This document shows positions 11,051-23,634 of a DNA stretch of 64,000 nucleotides, one piece after another (positions within the stretch are counted from its first letter, which is position 1; the number at the start of each line of letters is the position of its first letter). The notes beneath the pieces were generated by a model, which saw only the letters and a list, made by a program, of their open reading frames with translations, ran no database searches and had not been told where the DNA came from. This stretch comes from Sarcomyxa edulis. Its lineage: Eukaryota; Basidiomycota; Agaricomycetes; Agaricales; Mycenaceae. Location of the stretch: assembly GCA_009761415.1 (NCBI GenBank), contig QUOL01000008.1, forward strand, positions 1,054,001 to 1,118,000, written 5' to 3'. Position numbers and translations under genes: made by a program.

Positions 11051-13517
11051 ATGGACATCACTTCCTATTCCCTTCACGCGCCCTCCGCAGAAAAATTGCC
11101 TGAGACTGCGAAAACTAGCAATCAGGGCGCGATGCCGACGTTACGTTCACAAGTATCGTCTGCAGGCCACGAAGATTCCGCTCTCGACACAAGTTCCGTG
11201 GACTCATTACCTCTCAATCCACTATCAAAAGAACTTCTACACTCAGGACCCAGGGAGTTCAGAAGTCCCTCATTTCAACTACGTAGTCTCCCAAATCTTT
11301 CCGAACGTCGAGGTTCACATCGAGCATCTGGCACTTCCGTGCGCCCTGTTGTGGTTCAAGAGCCATCGGAGACTACGACCGACAAGAAAGACTCGGAACA
11401 CGTGCAAATCGACGTATTGCCCAAATTTAACACTCTCACCCCCACTGCATCCATCCCTTCTCTCCATTTCCAGGACGCGATACAGACTTCTCCCGCTCAG
11501 GCTGCCAAATTCCGCCGCAATGGCAGTATCCATTTTGCCGCATTATGTTGGACTTTTTTCCTCCAAGGATGGAACGATGGTACAACTGATTTGCCACGTA
11601 TAGTTTGTTCTACGAGCTAACATATGTTCTCGTATTAGGCTCCACCGGGCCGTTGCTCCCTAAAATTCAAAGTCATTACAATGTGAGTGAACTTGAATCT
11701 CAGTTGCCGACCTTCGCTTATGTCCACGCCGTCTTTTAGGTTGGATTTGTTATAGTTTCCTTGATTTTTGTTACCAACTGCATAGTGAGTTTGATTTGAT
11801 TGTATCGACATGACTCTGGTCAAACTTGCATCAGGGGTTCATCGTAGGAGCATGTGCCAATGTATGGCTCAATGACAGAATTGGACTAGGAAAAGTCAGT
11901 CATCTCCTCTACACGTCATAAGACTTACTGAATGTTCTTTCGTCCTCTTAGGTAATGGTCCTAGGTTAGACTCAAGCCCTCTTTCTATCTGCAATGCCGT
12001 GGTTTACCAAGGCTTATATCAGGTTCACTTTGCCAACTCACGACGTACATTATTCAAAGTCCTGCTCCACCATTCGTAGTCATGGTTCTGGCTACCGGAC
12101 TAGCTGGATTCGGGATGTCTCTACAAGTGTGCTCACTTAATTCTTTATTGCCCTCGTTCGGTGCTGATAGATAGAATAGAATGCTCAAGCCAACGGCTTT
12201 GTTGGAAGCTTGAAGCGAAATATGTCGACAAAGTTGGGTATCCTCCATGCATCGTATGGTACGTTTCCGTATGTACTTGAATCTGAATCAGGTCCGGCAG
12301 GACGCTAATCTGTTCTCAATTTTTGCAGGACTAGGTGCATTCACGGCTCCACTAGTCGCAACCCACTTCTCGGAGGTTCGCCATTGGTCATTTCACTATA
12401 TAATCTCAACAGGGATCGCTGTCTCTAACGTCGCTGTCCTCTGCATGGTTTTCCGCGGTCGAAGACAGGATGGTAAGTTTGTCGCATGTCATGTTGCTTC
12501 TCTCTGTGTATTCGGTCCTCATCACGCACGCATTCGCCTCCTGCAGAAATATTAGCTGATGCTGGTCAAGAAGCCGGCCCAGTAGATCCTCAAGCTGCGG
12601 AAAGAGAGAGAGGAGCATACAGACAGATCATGGGCATCCGAGCTGTTCATTTCCTTGCTATATTCGCGTTGATTTACGTTGGAGTCGAGGTTACTGTTGG
12701 AGGTGTGTTCTTCTGTGACCATCTCCACCCTCCTTGTGCTCACGACAAAACAGGCTGGATCGTGACCTTCATCATTCGGGAGAGAGATGGTGGATCCAGT
12801 GCTGGTTATATCTCCTCTGGTTTCTTCGGTGGTGAATACATGGGTATAACTCCATGCTTCGTAAGTGTTTGTTGATCCTGTCTCCTACAGGGATCACCGT
12901 AGGAAGACTCAGCTTGATGTGGGTGTCACGTAAGGTGAGTATACCAGAAGCACTATACTCGTCATTCGAACTAAAGGACCCAGGTGGGAGAACATCGGGT
13001 GGTCTTCGTATATGCTCTCTTGGCTATCGCGTACGTTCCTTCCGTTTGTAACACTTCTACACTGATACTGACCTGTACGCATTGACAGCCTCGAGGTCAC
13101 TATCTGGGTTGTTCCATCCATCATCGAGAACGGTGTTGCTGTAATGCTACAAGCCTTCATATTTCATCGGTCTCCTACTGATACGTGTCATGTTCAGGTT
13201 TCTTTCATCGGGCTTTTGCTTGGTCCACTGTTCCCGCTTCTCATCAGCCACACTTCGAAAGTCATTCCACGGCGGATATTGACTGGAGCTCTTGGATGGA
13301 TCTCAGGCATCGGAATGGCCGGATCTGCGGCTTTGCCATTCGCCACTGGACTGTTGGCAGCTCGATACGGGATCTCATCTCTTCAGCCTCTGTATGTTTG
13401 CTTGCTGACATTCAGTGGCCGTCTACTCATTGTTCTGAATATAGGCTTGTGTCAATGATGGTGGTTATGGTCGTTCTGTGGGCATTCGTTCCAATAGGCC
13501 AGAGACGGGTGGATTGA
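11051..13517 (+). CDS. MFS transporter (BSC6-like), paralog C
   Basis: The start ATG at 11051 gives MDITSYSLHAPSAEKLPE and the stop TGA is at 13515-13517. The hydrophilic N-terminus repeats the SALDTSSVDSLPLNPLSKE and NLSERRGSHRASGTSVRPVV blocks of paralog B, with an extra segment of about 12 residues. Membrane segments can be followed exon by exon: STGPLLPKIQSHYN, VGFVIVSLIFVTNCI, GFIVGACANVWLNDRIGLGK, LGAFTAPLVATHFSE, FLAIFALIYVGVEVTVGG, WIVTFIIRERDGG, LEVTIWVVPSIIENGVA, VSFIGLLLGPLFPLLISHTS. No nonsense or frameshift was found. It ends 194 bp from the stop of paralog D, which faces it. Confidence 0.85.
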
Positions 13518-13711
13518 GCTTTCTTGTCGAATCTTGTCAAATTTTTCATGCAGGCCTCGATGATCTTCGATTTTTGTCTTCGCAGATTTTATTCTACTCT
13601 GCTATCTCTAGATCTAAGTACGTAACATCATAAACGTAGAATCCAATAGAAACCGTGAAATCGTAGATACGTTGCCCCCATAAAACCCAGAATACAATGC
13701 GTCAGTTCTCC

Positions 13712-16219
13712 CTAATCCACGCGCCTCTGGTCTTTTGGGACCAACGCCCATAAGCCTACCATGAGCACCATCATTGAGACCAACCTGTATCGATTAGTTA
13801 AGTAACAAGCGTCGATGCGGGTCTAGTCAACAACATACAGAGGTTGGAGCGATGCGATCCCAAATCGGGACGCCAGAAGTCCCGTCAAGAAAGGCAACGC
13901 TGCCGAGCCAGCCATTCCAATACCAGTAATCCAGCCGACGGAACCAGTGAGCAGCTTTCGCGGAATAACTCTCGAACTGTGGCTGACGATTATAGGGAAC
14001 ATGGGCCCGAGCAGGAGACCGATGAAAGAAACCTAAATAAGCGCATGAGCATACTAAGGCTGATATATCTCATGTAGAGAGGAGCTTACAGCAACGGCAT
14101 TCTCGATGATAGAGGGTACGACCCAGATTGTAACCTCGAGTCTGTCACTATCGTGAGTACAAAAGCAGGGTTTGGTCGCAAACTATACGTACGCAATTGC
14201 CAAGAAAGCATATAGGAATATCACACGATGTTCTCCCACCTAGAAATAAGAGGTCAAGAGTATACGAATAGATGAGATCCAGAACGCTCACTTTTCGTGA
14301 CACCCACATCAAGCTGAGTCTGCCCAGAGCCAGACCTGAGAAGGAAGACATCGGATATGTAATTATAGGAATTGCACACGAGCATGCTCACCCCCAAAGA
14401 ATCCAGAAGAGATATAGCCAGCACTGTGGCCGCCCTCTCTCTCACGAATGATGAAAGTCACAATCCAACCTAGGCAGTTCAGTAACTGAGTAAGAGAGTC
14501 TTCGCGCGAGAAAAGACAAAGGCACCTCCGACGGTGACCTCGACTCCGATGTAGATCAGGGCAAAGATAGCCAGATAATGCACGGTTCGAATACCCAATA
14601 TCTGTCTGTACAATCCTTTCCCTCTTTCAGTTGTCTGAGCATCAGCGGGAGCAGCTTCCTGGCCTGCGTCAGCCAAGACGTCTGTAAGCAGTCTCAGACA
14701 ATCAGCAATCATTATGGTCAGTCCAGAGCGGGTTATAGGTTCACCTTCCTGTCGCCTGCCTCGAAAGACGGCGCAGAGGACAAGAGTGTTGGAAACAGCA
14801 ATCCCTGATGAGATGATATAATGAAAGGACCAATGCCGAACGCCTGAGAAGTACGTTGCAACGAGTGGTGCTGAAAGGGCTCCGAGACCTGCCGTACGTG
14901 TAAAGATGACCCATAAGTTATAGACACGCAGATACTGGAAGGGAAGCCCACCATAGGACGCATGCAAAACTCCCAACTTCGTGGACATATGCTCTTTCAG
15001 GCTTCCCACAAAACCGTTTGCCTGTGCATTCTGTAGCGATTCTTCATCAGTCCGAGCTACAGATATAGATTTAAGGGCTCAAACCTGCAGAGACATTCCA
15101 AAACCTGCTAGGAATGTGGCCATGACCATCACTGGGAATGGCGGAGCAGGGCTTTGAATAATATAGGTGAGGAGCTGACATAGTGAACCTGATATTGCAC
15201 GTTTCAGCATATCAGCGATTTTCAAGATATGTCGGATGCGGACCTATGACCATAATCTGAAGGAATAGAAACTGAGTATCGCGCAATCTGCACTGAACAC
15301 GAGTAAGTCTGACCTTCCCGAAGCCGATTCTATCGTTGAGCCACACGTTCAGAAAGGCTCCTACAATGAAGCCCTGTCGGAGGCAAAATTTGAATGATTC
15401 AGTTCAAGATGCAACATGTCTCCAAGTTTGACAGTAGGACTTGAGATTACCACGCAATTACAAACGAAGATCATCGAAACCACAGCAAATCCGACCTGTA
15501 GAGTTTGTAAACAGGCTGCACCCACAAAGACAACGAGATGATAGAATGACTGACATGGTAGTATGCCTGGATAGTAGGGAGAAGAGGACCGGTGGAACCT
15601 GGGCGAACAGATAATTCAAAAGACAGCGCCACACTGAATTTCAGACAGGCTAACCATCGTTCCAGCCTTCCAAGAAGAAGCACCAGCACAAAGCAGCAAA
15701 TTGAAGATGTCCATTACGACGAAACCTTGCAGCTTGGGCAGGCGAAACTTGATCATTGTCTTTGAAATAGAGTGCAGGCACTGTCGCGGAAGATTCGGTA
15801 AAACCAGAGATAATAACGACGTTGTCGCGTTCCACTCCCGGTGTCTCGTTACCCTTTGTCACAATTGGAGGAAGGGATGCTTCTGGAATCACGATAGGAC
15901 GAATTGCACTGCTAGTTCCTGCGGATGCTCTTCGCGACCCACGACGTTCTGAGAGATGACTCGGGATAGCATGAAGTTCGTACGCTGGATTTTGAAGGTC
16001 TGAACGTCTCCGTAGGGTTTCTTTCCCCGGAGGCATAAGATAAGGTATATCTACAGAGCTGGTGTCGAGGGCGGAATCATCAAGGTCCTCCGCTAAGGAC
16101 ATTTTGAGCATAGATGCGTGTGCTCGTAATTCTGGGATCGTGCCATGGTCGTTCCCCTTCGCAGGATCAGTGTTCTCGTTCGAGGATTCGGGAACATGGG
16201 TAGAAAAAGAGGAGGGCAT
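13712..16219 (-). CDS. MFS transporter (BSC6-like), paralog D (inverted copy)
   Basis: The start ATG at 16219-16217 gives MPSSFSTHVPESSNEN and the stop is at 13714-13712 after ALVPKDQRRVD. It keeps the cluster's gene structure: SALDTSSVD in the N-terminal tail, TM1 ending CWCFFLEGWNDG at the first intron, STGPLLPTIQAYYH, the 13-nt micro-exon (15244-15256), LGALSAPLVATYFSGVRHWS, YLAIFALIYIGVEVTVGG and GGHSAGYISSGFFGG. It is clearly more diverged from B and C than they are from each other, and its orientation is reversed. Its start lies 155 bp from the 3' end of the sphingomyelinase-like gene, also on minus. Confidence 0.83.
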
Positions 16220-16374
16220 AGTGATGGGGGAAAAGACAACGCGAGTCCGGAGTCCGAAAACTTAGCATTTTTGTTATTTTCAACTTTTGGACCACGGGGA
16301 GAGCAGGTGGTGTCTATGTTAAGCGTTATCACGGCGTGAAAGAAACGACGATACGTACTATACTCATCTGACTT

Positions 16375-19300
16375 CTACTTCGTGTGGTCTGGTTCAGAGC
16401 CAGCTGTTAGTAACATCCCTTGTAAAATTGCGATTGGGTGGGCAAAGTCCGAGTCAGAAGAATTTTGACTCCGGAAGTCCGCGTCCTGATCACTGTTGAT
16501 CGAATTTGTTTGATTGTCTGCCGGAGCATCAATGCCGCAAAGTGCACGTTTGCGACGAAGTCGACGTTCACAAAAACAAAGACCTTCTTGGAGAACTCTA
16601 CAATTAGTATTAGATGAATTTAGCGTATAATAGATAGTACGGATATAGATACTGATCATCGACCAATCATCCTCGAGAACAAATTTCCTATCCTAATTCC
16701 TTCACATTGATCAGACTCACCAGACCCCGTCGTCTCCGTGGTCCTTCTTAAGGATAGACCAACGGTAGCAGTGTCCTAGACAGATGATGATCGAAGCTCA
16801 GATACAATGAATGTCATCGCAGAAAAAGTGGCACCGGACTTACGCAATTGCTTTCCGCACGGAACGACCGCATAGCACATATCGTGGTGTTTTTGCAATC
16901 TGAATCACATGCGCTGACCTCGCCTCCTCTGGTCTGGAAAGTATTCCATAACTGGAATGCAGCGTCGTTGGCAGTGAAGACGTCGGTGAGTTTATGCCAA
17001 AATGCAGGTCCTAGAGGCGTCGTGGTCAACAGTTTCCCTACCATACGGCCGTAGACCTCGCGAGCACTATAGTAAAGTTTCCATGTGGCTGAATAGATGA
17101 CAAGTTTAGAGGGAGTGTTTGGAGGTGAACGGGCCGAGTACTCACGACGAGTTTGGAAATGCGGGTCAGAGATGTTCGCTATCAGAAAACGTCAATATAG
17201 GCAAAGACTAGACTAGGATAGGAAGAACAGACTCATGTAGACCTTGGCATCAAGCTAGTGAATAATTAGTCAGTAAAAGCTTGCGACACTGCAGAAAGAA
17301 AGGAAATTACCATCTCGAACGTATCCGGATCGATATCATATATTTTGAAAGCAGGGTTCCCGCCTGTTGGGTCGCAAATGTCATCAGGTTAAGTCACTCG
17401 CAGATGAAATCGAGACTTACTGGTCGGAGTCAATGCAGGGCCAATGATTGCGACGCTGACAGCGGTCTCTGCCGTACGGTGGTCGTAGTCCGAATAGGCG
17501 ATCTCGAATTGATCCTAGCAAAACACGTTCAATCTATACGTCCTTGGAGACCAGAGGTGAACTATACTTTATGACTGTGTCCGAAGAATTGAACAGCGAT
17601 GGTGTTATGATATCTTTGAATAATCTGATCATAGTAATTCGACTAGACAGCAAATGTATGAGAATCATTGCAGAGTGGAAAAATAAGAGATGAGACGTAC
17701 CTGGTCGTTGAATACATCCTGTTTACCAAGAGGAATATGTCCGATGATCCATGCTCGTTGACCTGCATCTTCCGCTGCCTGGAGTTCTTCAGTCATGAAT
17801 GCTAGAATACCGTTCGGATCTGGTCTGTGGTAAACAAAATAAGTGATCGTTTGTCTCAGAGCCCCGTAGAGAGAGACGTACTGCTGAACATCACTATCGT
17901 ACATCCAGTAACTTGAAAAAAGACAAATCAGTGGATCGGGCAGAGAGACGCATATAAGCTGACATTCACTTTTGCTTATACCAATATTGGGTGTTGATCG
18001 AAATGATCCTAAAAACAACAACGATGTATCAGGCGCTTGAAACCTCATCTCAAGAACGCATTCGCTTACCGTAGATTAGTACCAGGGACGACGATAGCGT
18101 AGCTCCCAGACGCATGATCGACTTGACGTGCCGCGGTGAGACCAATCCATTGCTAGGTAGACCAAAAGGTTAGTATCGTGTAGACACAGATCGGGTTTGA
18201 CATACGGCCCATCCAGCGCTTTGGGTGTCGAATACCCATTGGGATACTGAGGCATTGTCGCCACTTGTGCTACGCGGGAAGGCGTTGACTGGAGAGACGT
18301 CACTGAAGAAAGGATTCAGCTAAGCTTCGAGATCATGTAATTCGAGCAAGACGACACGCACTGATTGCCTGCCAGAAACAAGGCAAAATTCAGTTTCGTT
18401 CATGGCGAGGTATAAACGAAACTAACCGAGAGCGGGGTAAACAGCCATCCTAAGTTTATCTGCCATTTGTTCATTGAACTTTGTAAGATCCATTGTGGCT
18501 TCCCTATCACCGAAAACGCGTGAGTTTCAAGATCATACCTTGCACACCAGGCTCGAACTCACTTGCGATCCACGATCCATTCTGCACCTTCGATCACGTC
18601 CCCCGTGAATATGGCAAATTTGGAGGAACCACCAAAGTTCTGGACAGCTTCGAGCATAGAATCTGCCAGAGTGACTGGAGAATCGCAACCAGAGTTTCCA
18701 TATCGCCCCGCAGGAACAGTTGGAGTCGTTCCATTCTGGTCCGCGAAGTTTCTGCAACAGACAGCTTTGGTGCAGTTCCCCTCCGATCCAACCTGCCGCG
18801 TGAGTTGATAGTCAATTGGTGGTCGGCATCGAGACAAGTGTAAACTCACCACGTATTCTCGATCAACATGTACATCACTGAAATGAACGACCTGGAAGGG
18901 CTTCCTGCCTTTTGAAACGAACTTTTTGGGTTTCCTTGGTGCGGATTTCGGGAAATGCCATTTCAGGGCGTTGACAGCGGGTGGAGAACAAAGTCCCAAC
19001 AGTCCGTCGCATAGTTTCGTTGCAGTTTGACCATTGGTGGAAATTGAACGGAAGGAATGCGCGACGATGGGTCCTTCCAGTTTGAGTATTCCCGTGCATA
19101 CATCCGCGTCTTCCAACTTGATAGGGGACAACGAGGGCCATCAGTTACGACTCCGAGGCTGGGAGAGCCGAGAGTCGACAAGTGTTGCGTACCTCCAATT
19201 CAATACAGATAGCGGTGAACACAGTGACGAATGCGTCGTCTCCTTCCTCTGCTAGTTTCTTTAGGGGAACGAAGAGATCATAACATGAGTCACAATCATC

Positions 19301-19408
19301 CGCTACCTCGAGGGCTGTGAGGATTTCATCTGTGAGACTCCCTTGTGCGAAAGATGATAGGTATAGCCCTAGTAACGCGACCGGAGTCAACTTGGAGAGG
19401 AGGAACAT
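16375..19408 (-). CDS. Acid sphingomyelinase-like phosphodiesterase (saposin B + metallophosphatase)
   Basis: A secreted or vacuolar enzyme expected to hydrolyse sphingomyelin or a related phosphodiester. The ATG at 19408-19406 starts a signal peptide (MFLLSKLTPVALLGLYLSSF). A saposin B-type region with paired Cys follows (DDCDSCYDLFVPLKKLA, then CIELEV, DADVCTGILKLEG, ATKLCDGLLGLCSPP). The calcineurin-like core shows metal-binding blocks in order: VHFSDVHVDREY, FAIFTGDVIEGAEW, AVYPALGNHDVSPVN and WIIGHIPLG. GNH is completed only by a 7-nt micro-exon (18368-18362). The Cys-containing exon CDSDCKNTTICAMRSFRAESNC matches the C-terminal part of the family. The last two exons (LQEGLCFCERRLRRKRALCG to the stop at 16375) are in frame but less certain; the protein could end earlier. 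Confidence 0.85.
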
Positions 19409-20429
19409 GGATATCGCAGAGTGAACCCAGTCTGCACGTACAACTCGGACGGCGATTCAGAAGAACTTCAGTTATGTAGGGCGCAGAGTAAGGCTGGACT
19501 CTTCCCCGGAACCAAATTAATTTTGAAGGGAAATGGTGCCACAATGTCGAGGAGGAGAAGATACCACCCAACAAGAGCTTGCTTCCGGGAATTGCATCGC
19601 TCTTTGCCGTGCCCGGAGTCCTCCTCCGACTCTAGGTCTGACAGATCTGACATGTATGCATGGATGAACGTATACCTGTGGTAGATTAGGCGCGTTAGCA
19701 TAACATCCCTGTTTCCCCGTTCTGCCCCACTCGACTAGACTTACGAGGCGACTGCGGATTTGCATACGGCATGTACTCAGGGCACACATGCATGGGACTC
19801 TCCTTGAAGGACTCAATGGCCGAACTCTGGAGAACGCGCGCGTGAGGCTAGCCGCCGATGCTACTCACTATCAACAACGAGAGCACTTGTCTCGATTCGA
19901 CGCTTGTAAATGTAGCTTGTGTATACACGGTCATTACATCTAGAAATATGGTTCGTTATAGTTTTGGAAGTCAAAGTGGTGTCGACTCGCACCTCCGAAA
20001 AAAGCCCACAAACCGTCAATGCCCCCACGTCCAATGCGCGCTGCTATCATACCTATGAGCTTGTTGTGCTCGCCGTCGTCGCCATCGTCGTGCTCGTTAC
20101 TCGTCGCCGCCGTGCGAGGCAGTGCTGCCAGCCAAACAAGCAACCAAATGGGATGTAAATAGGCGTCTTTTGCGCTGTAGTCTGCTTCTCCGCTACCACC
20201 ATCTTGTCTCCGTCGTTTTCTTCCATCTGCTTCAGCTTGATATCGTGAGTTCCTTCTTCTTCTCATATATCAATCCACAGAGCTCATCTTAGTTTCTCAA
20301 TCTCGTTATCGTCCCATAATCGCACCAACGCCACCTTGATTCTCATTTCCAATCTCACCGATCTTGTGCGATGTCGTTCGATGTCTTCCAACAGCCGTAT
20401 CTCCTCGTCGTCTCTTCTTGTAGCAAGCG
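19409..20429. other. Divergent promoter region between the sphingomyelinase-like gene and UBC4
   Basis: The two genes are transcribed away from each other. The right half (about 20.2-20.43 kb) is CT-rich and leads into the UBC4 start, as expected of its 5' UTR. I see no convincing coding frame. Confidence 0.5.
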
Positions 20430-21191
<762 letters not shown>

Positions 21192-22621
21192 TAGAATACA
21201 AGCAGAATGTCAACCTTAGCCTGTCGACCTACACGTGCATCAACTGTTCAGACTGGGCTTGGGTGTATAGGTGTACACGTATCAATTGGTCTTTCTCAAT
21301 CATCACTGTTTACTACTTTTCCCTCCAATATTCACTCCTCTTTCTTGACGTCAAACACCAAAAAAAGTCTAAGCTGCTTTGAGAAGCAACGAAAGAACGG
21401 TGGAGTTTGCCCACTCGAGAGAAAATTTCAGATCCTCGTTATATTTAGTGCCTGAGTCATTGCGGCAGTAAGAGTACTTCTCTTCGACGAACCTACTCGA
21501 CCTTCATCGCCCCGCACAGCAAGCTGCCAACTTGTGTGACCGACCAGCCCTTTCGTACTTTTTGTGCCTCTTCGGTCTCTTCGCATTATGTAGCTGTATA
21601 GGCTCTGCACTTCCAAGCGGCCTTGCACCATTAGGATGACTCAGAATTCGAAGGTATATTTATCCATGTTGCACTTCAGATGATCCAGCGGTCACGGTAT
21701 ATTGACACCTCTCCATCAGCTGCAGTGGACTTCAGATCAGACCAGACAAGGGTCCTCTTTGCTGCCTAAATGGTGGAGAATACAGCCCTCTTGCACCTCG
21801 ATGCCCGCGTTCACCGAGTCTGAAGGGATCGGCATGGAGTTTATCGATGCGATAGACTGACCGCTCCTACAATCATTCGTGCGTATCACTCTCAAACCTT
21901 CCGTGAGGAATTCCGGAAAATGAACTCTCCTCCGTCCAAAATCACCGACTTTCGCAACAAAAAAATACATCAATTTACCTGAGTTTTCAGCTTCCCACCG
22001 CGTTTTCATCACCCTAATTTTGTTTCTTTTTCTATACATAGCCCAACAGTCGGTCATACTGGATTTGGGTGAAGATCTCTGGACGTCTCTGTTCCGGTGC
22101 CGTATCTGAATCGGTTGTGTTTCCGTGGTCCTAGAGGTTTATTGCACCTTCAAATCACCCTCTAGTATCCTTCTGTCGGGTTCAGAACGGTGTATACCTC
22201 TAGAATATCGTGTTCAAAATAATCTGTGGCAATCCAGCATCGCCACCTGGTCCGCCGCAGCATTCAATTTCTTGCTATATCCTCTTTCTTCGCGCTGTGC
22301 TAGGTGGTATTTTGGTTCATCTACATGTCTCCGAGAAGCACTCGTTTGCCATTGTGGCTCGCTTTGCTTGCAGTCTCCCGAGATCCCCATGACCTCAACT
22401 CGATAGCAATGATGATTTGGCCACACCTCCCCTCAATGTGTCGGACTATTTCCCTTGGCGGCCTATGAACCTCTCTCCGAGATCTCCAGAGCTTTTTGAC
22501 TGTTGATATTCGTCCTCTGTTGAATGCCTATATTAGCGACGCAACACAGAAGGTTTGTATTCACATCACCCTATTCGTCCTCTGGACCCTCAAGCGTCTT
22601 GTACTTCCAAACAACACAACA
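21192..22621. other. Intergenic between UBC4 and the DUF6593 gene
   Basis: A 1.4-kb stretch with the UBC4 3' end on the left and the CT-rich 5' flank of the DUF6593 gene on the right. Frames such as 21737-22057 (minus) are open but show no family features and no splice-consistent continuation. Confidence 0.5.
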
Positions 22622-23352
22622 ATGTACAACTCCAATCCTTTTGGTTCGTGGTCGCAAGCAGGTAATGGGCATTCACGGAGCACCCTCTGGGGACCGGCAG
22701 CGGCCCACTCGCCATCCATCTACGGTGCTCTTCCCTATATCGCCCCACCTTCCGCTGCAACTCTCACCACCTTCTACTTCACGTCTCTAAACCCCGGTGT
22801 ACTCAACTGCACCGTTATGGGAGCCGATTCACGGCCGCTTTTCTACGTCGTGACGGATTCTTCGATGCCGGGCTATACTGTTCTGAGAGGCCTGACTGGA
22901 AAGAACGTCGCGCTTATTGAATGGCAGGCTCATCCGCTCGTCGAAGTGCGAGGCCTTATATGCAAACAAGCCGTTCATACTTGGCTCGGTCTTTCGTCGA
23001 CGCGCAGGTCTGTTCATAACGATATCCTAAATTTCTACACATTGGCTGATCATTCTTTTTGCTCCTCAATCAAACAGTGCGCGGTACATGCAAGTCAGAG
23101 GCATGAAATATGCCTGGGTTCCTCAGGAACATTTCATCAACGTATGTGCTCTTTGGGACCAACTTTTGTCACGGGCTAAGGCGTTGAACCTAGTTATACA
23201 CGAGTGCTTCTCCGCCCCAATTTCTGGGCAGGATATCCCGAGATCGTGCATCTATCAGACTAGAGATGACAACCGAGGCTACGCAGCTGGGCCTTTTGGA
23301 TGTGTCAGTCGTTGCTGCTATTTTACTCCAATGTGGGCGCAACATCGATTGA
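22622..23352 (+). CDS. DUF6593 domain protein
   Basis: A fungal protein of unknown function, found in multiple copies in many Agaricomycetes. The ATG at 22622 starts MYNSNPFGSWSQ. The domain body reads ATLTTFYFTSLNPGVLNCTV, RPLFYVVTDSSMPGYTVLR, KNVALIEWQAHPLVEVRG and YMQVRGMKYAWVPQEHFIN. After a second intron (GTATGTGC to CCTAG) it continues LYTSASPPQFLGRISRD and LEMTTEATQLGLLDVSVVAA, ending ILLQCGRNID before the TGA at 23350-23352. Both introns keep frame and the terminal CGRNID block is characteristic, so the gene looks intact at about 220 residues. It has no signal peptide or membrane segment and is probably cytosolic. Confidence 0.85.
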
Positions 23353-23634
23353 AAGTACCGTTCGTGTCCGTTACCGTTTTCTACAATTTCGATTTGCTCT
23401 CTCCCCATTCGTTCCCTCGAACATTGCATCATTTCTCTCAATTTTTCATTCACCTTCACTGTATACATATTTGCTAGTACATTCTTCGGACGCGTAGACT
23501 CGCGTCTGTCATTAATTGATTATCACATTTTTCGAGACGAAGACAGACTCGAAGATTACTTGCACAACATACAATTTCGGTACGCTATAAGGTTTAGATA
23601 CTTGTAGATCCGGACCACCTACTCCCACTGAGAA

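Noticed and set aside
23180..23275. Apparent frameshift in the last DUF6593 exon
   Set aside because: It arose from choosing the wrong phase after the second intron; phase 0 gives an unbroken LYTSASPPQFLGRISRD to CGRNID.
22829..23468. Minus-strand frames across the DUF6593 gene
   Set aside because: Antisense to a well-supported gene.
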